Below are positions 1 to 8,043 of a stretch of DNA of 64,000 nucleotides, one piece after another. A program made the position numbers and the translations under genes. The notes beneath the pieces are model-generated. The model had not been told where the DNA came from. It saw nothing but the letters and a program-made list of their open reading frames with translations, and made no database searches. This DNA comes from Mesobaculum littorinae (GTDB lineage Bacteria; Pseudomonadota; Alphaproteobacteria; Rhodobacterales; Rhodobacteraceae): contig NZ_RQXX01000007.1 of NCBI RefSeq assembly GCF_004011175.1, forward strand, positions 62,304 to 126,303. The letters are read 5' to 3'. The stretch's first letter is position 1. The number at the start of each line of letters is the position of its first letter.

Positions 1-425
1 CGGGCGATGTCTGGCGGATTTCCCTGCGGCCGTCGCGCGCGGCCGAGGCCGTGGCGCGGATCGGCGGGCCGGTCCTGCTGGACTGGGGCGGCGGCCTGAT
101 CTGGGCGCTGACCGAGCCCGGGCGCGATCTGCGCGCCGAGCTGGCGGGGCTGGGCGGGCATGCGCGGTTGGAACGTGCCACCCCCGGCGCGGATCCGGCC
201 CTCGCCACCTTCCCGCCCGAACCGGCGGCTGTCGCCCGGCTGAGCCGGGATCTGCGCGCGCGCTTCGATCCCCGGGGGCGGTTCGCGACAGGACGGATGG
301 AGCCGGACACCGCGGAGCAAGGCCCGCGGCCCGGAGGCTGGCGATCGCCGGACCTGGCAACCGCGGATGCAAAAAGCGATGGCCCGGCGGTAGCGGGCCC
401 GGCGACTTTCGGCAGGACGACCTGA
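1..425 (+). CDS. glcE: Glycolate oxidase FAD-binding subunit GlcE, C-terminal part
   Basis: The gene enters from the left edge; the reading frame begins at base 3 and stops at TGA 423-425. The visible C-terminus has the late-GlcE pattern: a strand ending LLDWGGGLIWAL, then FDPRGRFATGRM, which matches the usual FDPxGxxNPGRM end of this family. About 35 extra, low-complexity residues follow the GRM. GlcE works with GlcD and GlcF to oxidise glycolate to glyoxylate at the membrane. Its stop codon overlaps the ATG of glcF by one base, so the two are translationally coupled. The identification rests on the short visible end plus the glcF neighbour. Confidence 0.85.
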   Translation, partial: GDVWRISLRPSRAAEAVARIGGPVLLDWGGGLIWALTEPGRDLRAELAGLGGHARLERATPGADPALATFPPEPAAVARLSRDLRARFDPRGRFATGRMEPDTAEQGPRPGGWRSPDLATADAKSDGPAVAGPATFGRTT

Positions 426-1822
426 TGCGCACGGATTTCTCGCCCGAACAGCTTGCCGATCCCGACACCGCGCGGTCTAACCAGATCCTGCGCTCCTGCG
501 TGCATTGCGGATTCTGCACCGCCACCTGTCCTACCTACCAGATCCTCGGGGACGAGCTGGACAGCCCGCGCGGGCGCATCTACCTGATCAAGGAAATGCT
601 GGAGAACGACCGGCCGGCCGATACAGAGACGGTCACCCATGTCGACCGCTGCCTCTCCTGCCTCGCCTGCATGACGACCTGCCCCTCGGGCGTGCATTAC
701 ATGCACCTGGTCGACCACGCGCGCGCCCATATCGAACGGACCTATCGACGCCCCTGGCGGGACCGCGCGCTCAGGCGGATGCTGGCGTTCGTGCTGCCCT
801 ATCCACGGCGCTTTCGCGCGGCGCTGCGACTGGCGCGGATCGGGCGCCCCCTGGCCGGGCTGATGCCGGACCGGCGGTTGGCGGCGATGCTGCGGCTGGC
901 GCCGGATCGCACGGCCGCGCCTGAACCGCTGGCCGAGGTGTATCCCGCCCAAGGGCTGCGCCGCCGACGGGTGGGGCTGTTGGCAGGCTGCGCGCAACAG
1001 GTGCTCGACACCGATATCAACGCCGCGACGATCCGCCTGCTGACCCGGCTGGGATGCGAGGTTGTGGTGCCGCGGGCCCAGGGATGCTGCGGCGCGCTGA
1101 CCCATCACATGGGGCGGACCGACCACAGCCATGCCGCCGCCGCCCGCAACATCCGCGCCTTCCTGGAGGCGGCCGAGGACGGCGGACTTGATGCCATCGT
1201 CGTCAACACCTCGGGCTGCGGCACGACGGTCAAGGATTACGGTCATATGCTGCGCACCACCGACCTGGCCCGGGACGCCGCACGGGTTTCTGCCCTGGCG
1301 CGCGACGTGACCGAGGTGCTGGCGGAGATCGCGCGCGATGACGGGCCCGAGGGCGCCGTCCGCGCCGATCCGGCCGAGACGCCGGGCAAGGGCGGGATCG
1401 CCGGCACGGATGCCCCGGCCGCCACGCCGCATCCCTCGGCGGGACTGCGCGTGGCCTACCATGCCGCCTGTTCGCTGCAGCACGGACAGAAGGTGCGCGC
1501 CGCGCCCAAGACCCTTCTGACCCGGGCCGGGTTCGAGGTGGTCGAACCCGCCGACGCGCATCTCTGTTGCGGGTCCGCCGGGACCTACAACCTGATGCAG
1601 CCCGAGCTGTCGGAAAAGCTGCGCGACCGCAAGGTCGCGACGATCGAGGCCCGGTCGCCGCAGATCGTGGCCGCGGGCAATATCGGCTGCATGGTGCAGA
1701 TCGCCCAGGGCACCGCGGTGCCCGTCGTCCATACGGTCGAGCTTCTGGACTGGGCCACGGGCGGGCCGCGGCCGGCCAAGCTGCCCGCTGATCTGACGCC
1801 GCCTGCCGTGCCGCCGCGGTAG
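425..1822 (+). CDS. glcF: Glycolate oxidase iron-sulfur subunit GlcF
   Basis: A 465-residue protein with two CxxCxxCxxxCP clusters at residues 25-35 and 76-86, typical of two [4Fe-4S] centres. Two cysteine-rich CCG-type domains follow, marked by GCCGALTHH and LCCGSAGTYN. This layout is that of GlcF, which carries electrons from the GlcD/GlcE flavoprotein to the quinone pool. A low-complexity insert rich in Gly, Ala and Pro (about residues 305-340) separates the two CCG domains and makes the protein slightly longer than usual. The start overlaps the glcE stop. Related LutA or heterodisulfide reductase proteins share the CCG domains, but the neighbour supports GlcF. Confidence 0.93.
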   Translation: MRTDFSPEQLADPDTARSNQILRSCVHCGFCTATCPTYQILGDELDSPRGRIYLIKEMLENDRPADTETVTHVDRCLSCLACMTTCPSGVHYMHLVDHARAHIERTYRRPWRDRALRRMLAFVLPYPRRFRAALRLARIGRPLAGLMPDRRLAAMLRLAPDRTAAPEPLAEVYPAQGLRRRRVGLLAGCAQQVLDTDINAATIRLLTRLGCEVVVPRAQGCCGALTHHMGRTDHSHAAAARNIRAFLEAAEDGGLDAIVVNTSGCGTTVKDYGHMLRTTDLARDAARVSALARDVTEVLAEIARDDGPEGAVRADPAETPGKGGIAGTDAPAATPHPSAGLRVAYHAACSLQHGQKVRAAPKTLLTRAGFEVVEPADAHLCCGSAGTYNLMQPELSEKLRDRKVATIEARSPQIVAAGNIGCMVQIAQGTAVPVVHTVELLDWATGGPRPAKLPADLTPPAVPPR

Positions 1823-1928
1823 GCCTTCGAGAGGTCAGGGAAGCGCCGCGCGAAGGCGCCGCCCGGGCCATATTCCTGCCCCACCGTCTGCCTAGCCCTG
1901 ACCGTGACGAACACGAGGGAGAAGCGGC

Positions 1929-2753
1929 ATGCGGCAATTCGGGGCGGCCTTGATACTGGTGGTGGCGGCGTTTTTCGGTCCGCTGCCCGCTATCGCGCAG
2001 ACCTCGGACCTGCGGGCGCTGACCACGGCGGACGAGGCGCGCGGCTGGGACGGCGTCGGGCGACTGGACCTGGGGCAGGGCGGGTTCTGCACCGGCGCGC
2101 TGATCGACGAACAGCTTGTCCTGACCGCGGCGCACTGCCTTTTCGACAAGCGCACCGGCGCCCGGATCGCACCCGAGGCAATGGAGTTCCTCGCCGGGTG
2201 GCGCGATGGCCGGGCCGAGGCCTATCGCGGCGTGCGGCGGGCGATGGAGCATCCCGCCTACCGGCCCGGCGCGGGTGCCGAGACGGCGGAGGTCGCGCAT
2301 GACCTCGCCCTGATCGAGCTGGACCAGCCGATCCGCAACCCGCATGTGCGCCCCTTCCGTACCGATGCCCGCCCGCGGCAGGGCGACGAGGTGGGGATCG
2401 TCTCCTACGCCCATGACCGGGCCGAGCGGCCGTCGCTGCAGGAGGTCTGCCATGTCCTGACCCGGCGCGGCGGCACGTTGATCTTGTCCTGCGACGTCGA
2501 TTTCGGATCCTCGGGGGCGCCGATCTTCGTGGTGCAGGGCGGTGAGGCGCGGATCGTCTCGGTGGTGTCCGCCAAGGCCGAGATGAACGCGCAGAAGGTG
2601 TCGCTGGGCACGGACCTGGGCGCGCCGCTCGCGGATCTGCGGCAGCTGATGGCGGCCTCGGACGGCGTGTTCTATCGCGCCGCACCGACCCAGGGCAGCC
2701 TGGGCGATGCGCCAGCGACCCGCGCGGGTGGGGCGAAGTTCGTCCGGCCCTAG
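1929..2753 (+). CDS. Exported trypsin-like serine protease
   Basis: A 274-residue protein with an N-terminal signal peptide (hydrophobic run to about residue 23, cleavage likely after AIA). The catalytic triad is visible: His69 in TAAHC, Asp125 in HDLALIEL and Ser195 in FGSSGAP. Two cysteines flank the His region as in chymotrypsin-fold enzymes. The protein should act in the periplasm or outside the cell; the substrate is unknown. Similar small proteases are common beside unrelated genes in Rhodobacterales. There is no regulatory or PDZ domain, so it is not a DegP-type enzyme. It stands alone between glcF and hsp20. Confidence 0.85.
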   Translation: MRQFGAALILVVAAFFGPLPAIAQTSDLRALTTADEARGWDGVGRLDLGQGGFCTGALIDEQLVLTAAHCLFDKRTGARIAPEAMEFLAGWRDGRAEAYRGVRRAMEHPAYRPGAGAETAEVAHDLALIELDQPIRNPHVRPFRTDARPRQGDEVGIVSYAHDRAERPSLQEVCHVLTRRGGTLILSCDVDFGSSGAPIFVVQGGEARIVSVVSAKAEMNAQKVSLGTDLGAPLADLRQLMAASDGVFYRAAPTQGSLGDAPATRAGGAKFVRP

Positions 2754-2876
2754 GCCGGCGGGGCCGGGGGCGTGCGCTGGGCGCGTGCGTCGGGGGCCTG
2801 ACGGACGATAAGACGGGGGGCTGCATGGCCCCGCCCGCATCCCGCGAGGATCGATAGACTGCCGTGCATCGTGGAT

Positions 2877-2905
2877 CTTGAACGCCGCGAAAGCGCCACC
2901 CATAT
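2877..2905 (+). promoter_or_regulatory. Heat-shock (sigma-32 type) promoter of hsp20
   Basis: CTTGAA at 2877-2882 and ACCCATAT at 2898-2905 are separated by 15 bases. The known enterobacterial sigma-32 consensus is CTTGAA, 11-16 bases, CCCCATNT, so the -35 is perfect and the -10 matches 7 of 8. It lies about 100 bases before an hsp20 start codon, which is the expected target. Transcription would begin near 2911-2913. Confidence 0.75.
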
Positions 2906-2909
2906 TCCC

Positions 2910-3008
2910 GGTGTCGGACGCCTGCATAGGGTTCGACACCAAAAGGAAGACCGGCCCTGCCTGTGTTGGAGGGCCACATATGGTATCGCTTTACGGAGGA
3001 TGACCCCC
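2910..3008 (+). promoter_or_regulatory. ROSE-like RNA thermometer in the hsp20 leader
   Basis: Three hairpins can be drawn in the roughly 100-base leader. The first pairs 2910-2918 with 2932-2940 (GGTGTCGGA with TTCGACACC). The second pairs GGCCCT 2953-2958 with AGGGCC 2970-2975. The third pairs GGTATCGCT 2982-2990 with AGGATGACC 2997-3005. In the third, the Shine-Dalgarno AGGA (2997-3000) faces TCGCT with one G bulged, which is the known ROSE signature U(U/C)GCU opposite AGGA. ROSE elements block ribosome access to alphaproteobacterial small heat-shock mRNAs at low temperature. The structure is read by eye, not folded by program. Confidence 0.7.
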
Positions 3009-3473
3009 ATGCGTACGTTTGACCTTGCGCCCCTTTACCGTGCCACCGTCGGTTTCGACCAGATGGCCGACCTGATGGACCGCGTCCTGTCCGACAATGT
3101 CGGCAGCCAGACCTACCCGCCCTATAATATCGAAAAGACCGCCGATGATTCCTGGCGGATTTCCATCGCCGTCGCAGGCTTCACGGACGAAGATCTGTCG
3201 GTCGAGGTGCGTGAGCATTCGCTGATCGTGTCGGCCCGCAAAAGCGCCGAGGATGAAGGTCGCAAGTATCTTCATCGTGGCATCGCCACCCGCGCGTTCG
3301 AGCGTCGCTTCGCGCTGGCCGACCACGTCCGCGTGACCGGTGCCGCGCATGTCAACGGCATGCTGAACATTGATTTGGTGCGCGAGGTGCCGGAGGCGCT
3401 GAAGCCCCGCCGGATCGACATCGCCAAGGGCGATACTGTCGAGCAGAAGGCCGTCGAGGGTCAGCCCGCCTGA
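3009..3473 (+). CDS. Small heat-shock protein, Hsp20/IbpA family
   Basis: The protein has 154 residues from ATG 3009, chosen because GGAGGA lies just upstream and the protein then starts in typical IbpA fashion (MRTFDLAPLYRATVGFDQ). The alpha-crystallin domain runs from about residue 37 to 135: YPPYNIEKTADDSW, then DLSVEVREHSLIVSARK, and VNGMLNIDLVRE near the end. The tail EALKPRRIDI resembles the conserved IbpA PEAxKPRxI stretch. It is a cytoplasmic ATP-independent holdase that keeps unfolding proteins soluble. A sigma-32-type promoter and a ROSE-like leader precede it and a terminator follows, so it is a single-gene heat-shock unit. Confidence 0.93.
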   Translation: MRTFDLAPLYRATVGFDQMADLMDRVLSDNVGSQTYPPYNIEKTADDSWRISIAVAGFTDEDLSVEVREHSLIVSARKSAEDEGRKYLHRGIATRAFERRFALADHVRVTGAAHVNGMLNIDLVREVPEALKPRRIDIAKGDTVEQKAVEGQPA

Positions 3474-3538
3474 TCGCCTCGCTTGGTTGCGCGCGGGAGA
3501 CTTAGCTCTTCGCCCTGCGGCACCGATACCTAGATCCG

Positions 3539-3572
3539 ACGCCCCCGCGGCCATGCATCGCGGGGGCGTTTT
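3539..3572 (+). terminator. Rho-independent terminator after hsp20
   Basis: An 11-bp perfect stem pairs 3539-3549 (ACGCCCCCGCG) with 3559-3569, with a 9-base loop, followed by TTTT. It lies 65 bases after the hsp20 stop and on the same strand. Confidence 0.8.
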
Positions 3573-3767
3573 CGCATGTGCGCCCCCCGGGGTCGTATGG
3601 GCTGGGCCAGGCACGGCGTGTCGCGCGTCACCTTCGTTCCTGAGCACGGCAACTGAGGCAGGGAGGACCACGGGGGCGCCGGCAGGGAACCCGGGTCGTA
3701 GCTCAGGTTTTGAGCAGGGAGCGGGGCGATTGCCTGCCGCCCGCATGACACTGGTGAACGAGGCGAC

Positions 3768-3923
3768 ATGGTTCTCAAGCTTCTTCTCGCGCTGGTGGCG
3801 CTGAAACTCGTGGCTCTTGTGACCTACCTGTTGGTCACGAGAGGGGCCACGGAGGACAGCGCGCCCGATGAAGGCCCGTCCGTGCCGCGGCCGCAGGGCG
3901 TGCGCACCGAGGCAACCGAGTAG
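3768..3923 (+). CDS. Small single-span membrane protein (51 residues), putative
   Basis: An ATG at 3768 opens 51 codons ending at TAG 3921-3923. The product starts MVLKLLLALVALKLVALV and has one strongly hydrophobic segment at residues 2-22, then TRG and a polar, acidic and Pro-rich tail. This looks like a small inner-membrane protein with the N-terminus embedded and the tail outside or in the cytoplasm. The upstream bases hold only a weak ribosome site (CGAGG at 3760-3764). It lies between the hsp20 terminator and the convergent LysR gene. No family is recognised; expression is unproven. Confidence 0.45.
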   Translation: MVLKLLLALVALKLVALVTYLLVTRGATEDSAPDEGPSVPRPQGVRTEATE

Positions 3924-3931
3924 CCAGTCTT

Positions 3932-4879
3932 TCAGGTCGGGGGCGCCGTGACTTCCGCCGTGTTTTCCGCCATGTCTTCCCGCGTCACGAGGTCGAGCAG
4001 CCAGGCCCCGAACGCCTCTGCCTCGGGGCCGGGCGGGTCGGGGGTCAGCAGCACGTAGTTTCGCCCCGTGGGGCAGAACCCGAAGGGCGCGATCAACCGG
4101 CCCGAGGCGATGTCGTCGCGCACCAGGATTTCCGGCGCGGCGGCGACGCCCAGCCCGGTGACCGCGGCCTCAAGCAGGAAGTAGAAGTGTTCGTAGCCCG
4201 CCGTCGCCTCGGCCAGTGACGCGGGATCGGCGGTTAGGGGCGCGCCACTGGCGGCGATCCAGTCGTGCCATGCGCGTGGGCGCGACCGCGTGTGCAGCCA
4301 CGGCAGGGACGCCAGCGCGGCGGGTGATCTCAGGCCGCCCGCGGGCATCAGGGCGGGGCTCAGCACCGGGCCGGTGCGGTCGGGGAAGAGGTGCGCGATG
4401 CGCGCCCCCGGCCAGTCGGCAGGGCGGGTGCCACCCACGCGGATCGCCACGTCGGGGCCCTGGGCACGGAACGCCACGGGGCCGTCGTTTTCGGTCAGCC
4501 GCAGCTCGATCCCCGGATGCGCGGCGCGAAAGCCGTAAAGCCGCGGGATCAGCCAGCGCATCGTCAACGTCCCGAGGCAGGAGATGTCGAGCACGACCGG
4601 TCCTTCGGGCCGCACCGCTGCCCGGGCGACGGCGGCCTCGATCCCGTCGAAGGCGGCGGTCAGCGCGGGCAGAAGCCGCAGGGCCGTGGCCGAGGGCCGG
4701 GGCCTGTTGCGCGGTCCCTCGAACAGCGTCACCCCCAGCCGCGCCTCGAGCATCCGCACCTGCCGGCTGACCGCGCCATAGGTCACGCCCAGCTCGTCTG
4801 CCGCGCGGCTCATCCCGCCCAGGCGCGCGGCGCTTTCCAGAGCGCGCAGCGCGTTGAGGGGCAGGGCGCCACGTTTCAT
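3932..4879 (-). CDS. LysR-family transcriptional regulator (GcvA/AmpR-like)
   Basis: A 315-residue protein when started at the ATG at 4879 (MKRGALPLNALRALESAA). The longer open frame upstream is less likely because this start matches the family. The helix-turn-helix is at about residues 8-65 (MSRAADELGVTYGAVSRQVRMLEARLG), followed by the LysR effector-binding domain. The sequence near the HTH is of the GcvA type. It is divergent from the EamA permease gene at 4993, with 113 bases between the starts, so it may control that gene. The effector is unknown. Confidence 0.88.
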   Translation of the reverse strand: MKRGALPLNALRALESAARLGGMSRAADELGVTYGAVSRQVRMLEARLGVTLFEGPRNRPRPSATALRLLPALTAAFDGIEAAVARAAVRPEGPVVLDISCLGTLTMRWLIPRLYGFRAAHPGIELRLTENDGPVAFRAQGPDVAIRVGGTRPADWPGARIAHLFPDRTGPVLSPALMPAGGLRSPAALASLPWLHTRSRPRAWHDWIAASGAPLTADPASLAEATAGYEHFYFLLEAAVTGLGVAAAPEILVRDDIASGRLIAPFGFCPTGRNYVLLTPDPPGPEAEAFGAWLLDLVTREDMAENTAEVTAPPT

Positions 4880-4992
4880 TGTGAGAAAACCTCCTGTCGC
4901 ACTGCAGAGAGTTTCGTTTTGCCCGTGCCTTCTGTCCGGGCACAAGAGGGTATGTCACAAACACCTCTCCCTTTCCGAACCGGATCCGCAAC

Positions 4993-5829
4993 ATGAGCGT
5001 GCATGTCTTCGCCGCGGTGCTTCTGGCCGCCCTTTTTCATGCCGCATGGAACACGGCCATCAAGCAGGGCGGAGACCGCGTAGCCACCATGCTTCTGCTG
5101 GCGCTGGTGCAGGCGGCGATCGCGCTGCCGCTTCTGCCCTTCGTCGTACCGCCCGATCCGGCGGCGCTGGGCTGGATCGTCGCGGGGATGGTGCTGCACA
5201 CGGGCTACAAGGTGTTCCTTGTCGGGGCCTATGATCATGCCGATCTAAGTCAGGTTTACCCGCTGGCCCGCGGCACGGCGCCGCTGGTCGTGATGCTGAT
5301 CTCGGTTATCGCCCTGGGTGCGGCGGTGGCGCCGGTGCAGATCGGCGCGGTGGTGCTGATCTCGGCCGGTGTGCTGACCATGGCGCTCAAGGGCGCACCC
5401 CGGCGCATGGCCGGGCGCGGGCTGGCCTATGCGCTGGGCACGGCGGGCTTTACCGCGGGCTATACGCTGGTCGACGGCACCGGGGCGCGGGTGGCGGGAA
5501 CGCCGTCGGGCTACATCCTGTGGATGGTCGTCGGCGACGCGGTCCTGATGGGCCTCTGGGCCGTGTCCCGGCGCGGGCCTGCGGTCCTTGCCGCGATGCG
5601 CGGTGGGTGGCGCAGCGGCTGCGCGGCCGGGGCGCTGTCGCTTGCCTCCTACTGGATCGCGGTCTGGGCCTTTACGCAGGCGCCGCTGGCGCTGGTCGCG
5701 GCGCTGCGCGAGACGAGCATCCTGTTCTCGATCCTGATTGCCGCGCTGTGGTTGCGCGAACCCGTGGGCCGCTGGCGCTGGGCGGCGGCGACCCTGATCG
5801 CCGCCGGGATTGTCGCGATGCGGCTATGA
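4993..5829 (+). CDS. EamA/DMT-family permease
   Basis: A 278-residue, very hydrophobic protein with about ten membrane spans arranged as two similar halves, the EamA pattern. It begins MSVHVFAAVLLAALFHAAWN, as many DMT-superfamily exporters do. The second repeat is centred near ALVAALRETSILFSILIAALWL. Such proteins export or import small metabolites at the inner membrane; the substrate cannot be read from sequence. The divergent LysR gene next door is its probable regulator. Its last six bases overlap the 3' end of the convergent kinase gene (5824-5829). Confidence 0.9.
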   Translation: MSVHVFAAVLLAALFHAAWNTAIKQGGDRVATMLLLALVQAAIALPLLPFVVPPDPAALGWIVAGMVLHTGYKVFLVGAYDHADLSQVYPLARGTAPLVVMLISVIALGAAVAPVQIGAVVLISAGVLTMALKGAPRRMAGRGLAYALGTAGFTAGYTLVDGTGARVAGTPSGYILWMVVGDAVLMGLWAVSRRGPAVLAAMRGGWRSGCAAGALSLASYWIAVWAFTQAPLALVAALRETSILFSILIAALWLREPVGRWRWAAATLIAAGIVAMRL

Positions 5830-6561
5830 CCCGGGCGTTGCCGAAAACCGTGCGGCAAGGCGACGGGCATGCGCGGGCTCGATGACCCAGGAGCAGGCGA
5901 TTTCCCAGGCCATGGCGGCCCGCCGGGCGGCGGCGCCGGCCGCACCCAGGGCCGCGCGGTCGAAGACGGGGGCGTCGACGCGGGCCTCATCCCAGTCGAT
6001 CAGGCCGATGCGGCCGTCCGGACACCAGAGCAGGTTGCCGTGCGACAGGTCACCATGCACCACGGTCAGGGGATCGGGCGGCAGGGCCCGCCAGGCAGCG
6101 CGGCACGCCCTGCGCAGGTTTTCGGGCAGGAGAGTTAGGTCCACGTCGCCACCCCGGTCGCATGCGCAGAGCGCCCGTGCCGAGGCGAAGCCCGGGCGTT
6201 GCATTATGTCGTGACAGAGGTCGTGGAACCGGGCGATCCCGGGAAGGACGGCCTCAACCTCGGTGGGCGTGAGCTGTCGGCCGGGCAACTCGGGCTCGCA
6301 GGTCCAGCCCGATTCGATCAGCCGCCCGGTGCGGGCGGGGATCAGCCGGGGGACCGCAAATCCCGCGGCCTCGGCCCGGTCGTGAACCGCGCCGAGCCAC
6401 GCGAGCGCCCCGGCGCCGCGGCGGGTAGACTTGAATATCACCCGCTCCCCCGGGCCCGTGCTGCGCAGGACCCGGTTGCGGTGGCCGCCAATGCAAGGCT
6501 CAAGCCGCCCCTTTACGCCCCAGAGGCGGGTGGGCGGCAGGCCGGGCGGGGCGGCATCCAC
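5824..6561 (-). CDS. Phosphotransferase of the aminoglycoside/choline kinase family
   Basis: A 245-residue protein with the kinase catalytic loop VVHGDLSHGNLLW (the HxDxxxxN motif) and the metal-binding LIDWDEA. The N-terminal lobe is short, with a lysine in VIFKSTRRG as the likely ATP contact. The family phosphorylates small molecules such as choline, homoserine, fructosamine or antibiotics; the substrate here is unknown. It starts three bases after the gabD stop on the same strand, so both are one transcription unit. That link suggests a metabolic substrate and not drug resistance, but this is inference. Confidence 0.8.
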   Translation of the reverse strand: MDAAPPGLPPTRLWGVKGRLEPCIGGHRNRVLRSTGPGERVIFKSTRRGAGALAWLGAVHDRAEAAGFAVPRLIPARTGRLIESGWTCEPELPGRQLTPTEVEAVLPGIARFHDLCHDIMQRPGFASARALCACDRGGDVDLTLLPENLRRACRAAWRALPPDPLTVVHGDLSHGNLLWCPDGRIGLIDWDEARVDAPVFDRAALGAAGAAARRAAMAWEIACSWVIEPAHARRLAARFSATPGS

Positions 6562-6564
6562 GGG

Positions 6565-8043
6565 TCAGACCGAGAGGCAGATATATTTCATCTCGGTGAA
6601 CTCCTCGATCCCGTGGCGCGACCCTTCGCGGCCCAGTCCCGATTGCTTGACCCCGCCGAAGGGTGCGACCTCGGTCGAGATGAGGCCGGTGTTGACGCCG
6701 ACGATGCCGTATTCCAGCGCCTCCTGCACCCGCGTCACGCGGCCGACGTCGCGGGCGTAGAAATAGGAGGCGAGGCCGAAGATCGTGTCGTTGGCCAGCC
6801 GGATCGCCTCGTCCTCGGTCTCGAATCTGAAGAGGGGGGCTATGGGGCCGAAGGTCTCTTCCTCGGCAAAGTCCATCTCTTGCGTGGCGCCGGTGATGAT
6901 CGTGGGCTGGAAGAAGGTGCCGCCCAGCTCGTGCTCGGACCCGCCGAGGTAGATCTTGCCGCCCTTCTTCTGCGCGTCGGCGATATGGGCCTTCACCTTC
7001 TTCACCGCGTTGTCGTCGATCAGGGGGCCGAAGTCGGTGCCGGTGTCCAGCCCGTCGCCGACGGTCTTGTCCGCGAGCGCCCGGGCGAGCTTCTCGGCGA
7101 AGGCGTCGTAGATGCCCGACTGCACGTAGATGCGGTTGGCGCAGACGCAGGTCTGCCCGTTGTTGCGGAACTTGCAGGCGATCGCGCCTTCGACCGCGGC
7201 GTCGAGGTCGGCGTCGTCGAAGACGATGAAGGGCGCGTTGCCGCCCAGCTCCATCGAGCATTTCATAACCTGGTCGGCGGCCTGCGACAGCAGGATGCGC
7301 CCCACCTCGGTCGAGCCGGTGAAGGTCAGCTTGCGCACGATGGGGTTTTCGCAGAACTCCTTGCCGATATCCGAGGCCGAGGAGGAGGGTACCACCGACA
7401 GAACTCCCTTCGGCAGGCCCGCGCGGTCGGCCAGCACCCCCAGCGCAAGCGCCGAGAGCGGCGTCTGGCTGGGCGGACGGACCACGATGGCGCAGCCAGC
7501 CGCCAAGGCCGGCCCGACCTTTCGGGTGATCATCGCGTTCGGGAAGTTCCACGGCGTGATCGCGGCGCAGACACCGATGGGCTGGCGGATGACGCTGATC
7601 CGCTTGTCGGCGGCATGGCCCGGGATGGTCTCGCCGTAGATGCGCTTGGCCTCTTCGGCGAACCACTCGATGAAAGACGCGCCGTAGAGGATTTCGCCCT
7701 TCGCCTCGGCATGGGGCTTGCCCTGTTCGGCGGTGAGGATAGTGGCGAGGTCGTCGGCATTCTCGACCATCAGGTCGAACCATTTGCGCAGGATCTGGGC
7801 GCGCTCCTTGGCCGGGCGTGCAGCCCAGTCCCGTTGCGCCACCTGAGCCTTGTCGATGGCGGCGGCGACTTCGGGGCGGCCGAAGTCGGCGACCTTGGCG
7901 ATCACGTCGCCGCGGGCGGGGTTCGTGACCTCGAAGGTGCGGCCGCCCTCGGCGTCGGTCCAGTCGCCGCCTGAATAGGCCTGGGTGACGAAGAGCGAGG
8001 GGTCGGAGAGCAGGCCGGTGAGATCCGTGGTCTGGTCGAGCAT
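6565..8043 (-). CDS. gabD: NAD(P)-dependent succinate-semialdehyde dehydrogenase
   Basis: A 492-residue aldehyde dehydrogenase from ATG 8043 (MLDQTTDLTG). It has TPWNFPNAM, the catalytic Glu265 in MELGGNAPFIVFDDAD and the catalytic Cys299 in NNGQTCVCANRIYV. The length, FTGSTEVGRILL, and a C-terminus ending GLGREGSRHGIEEFTEMKYICLSV fit GabD, which oxidises succinate semialdehyde to succinate. The usual cofactor lysine in VVKPxxQTP reads Arg here (VVRPPSQTP), a change I recall in related enzymes. A role with another semialdehyde, such as glutarate semialdehyde, cannot be excluded. It is the first gene of a pair with the downstream kinase. Confidence 0.85.
   Translation of the reverse strand: MLDQTTDLTGLLSDPSLFVTQAYSGGDWTDAEGGRTFEVTNPARGDVIAKVADFGRPEVAAAIDKAQVAQRDWAARPAKERAQILRKWFDLMVENADDLATILTAEQGKPHAEAKGEILYGASFIEWFAEEAKRIYGETIPGHAADKRISVIRQPIGVCAAITPWNFPNAMITRKVGPALAAGCAIVVRPPSQTPLSALALGVLADRAGLPKGVLSVVPSSSASDIGKEFCENPIVRKLTFTGSTEVGRILLSQAADQVMKCSMELGGNAPFIVFDDADLDAAVEGAIACKFRNNGQTCVCANRIYVQSGIYDAFAEKLARALADKTVGDGLDTGTDFGPLIDDNAVKKVKAHIADAQKKGGKIYLGGSEHELGGTFFQPTIITGATQEMDFAEEETFGPIAPLFRFETEDEAIRLANDTIFGLASYFYARDVGRVTRVQEALEYGIVGVNTGLISTEVAPFGGVKQSGLGREGSRHGIEEFTEMKYICLSV

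Noticed and set aside
1230-2979. Long minus-strand frames across glcF and the protease gene
   Set aside because: They are antisense to proteins with complete iron-sulfur or protease motifs and lack any family resemblance.
5824-6561. Aminoglycoside resistance gene
   Set aside because: The kinase motif is shared by many metabolic kinases. The coupling to gabD and the absence of mobile elements argue against a resistance gene.
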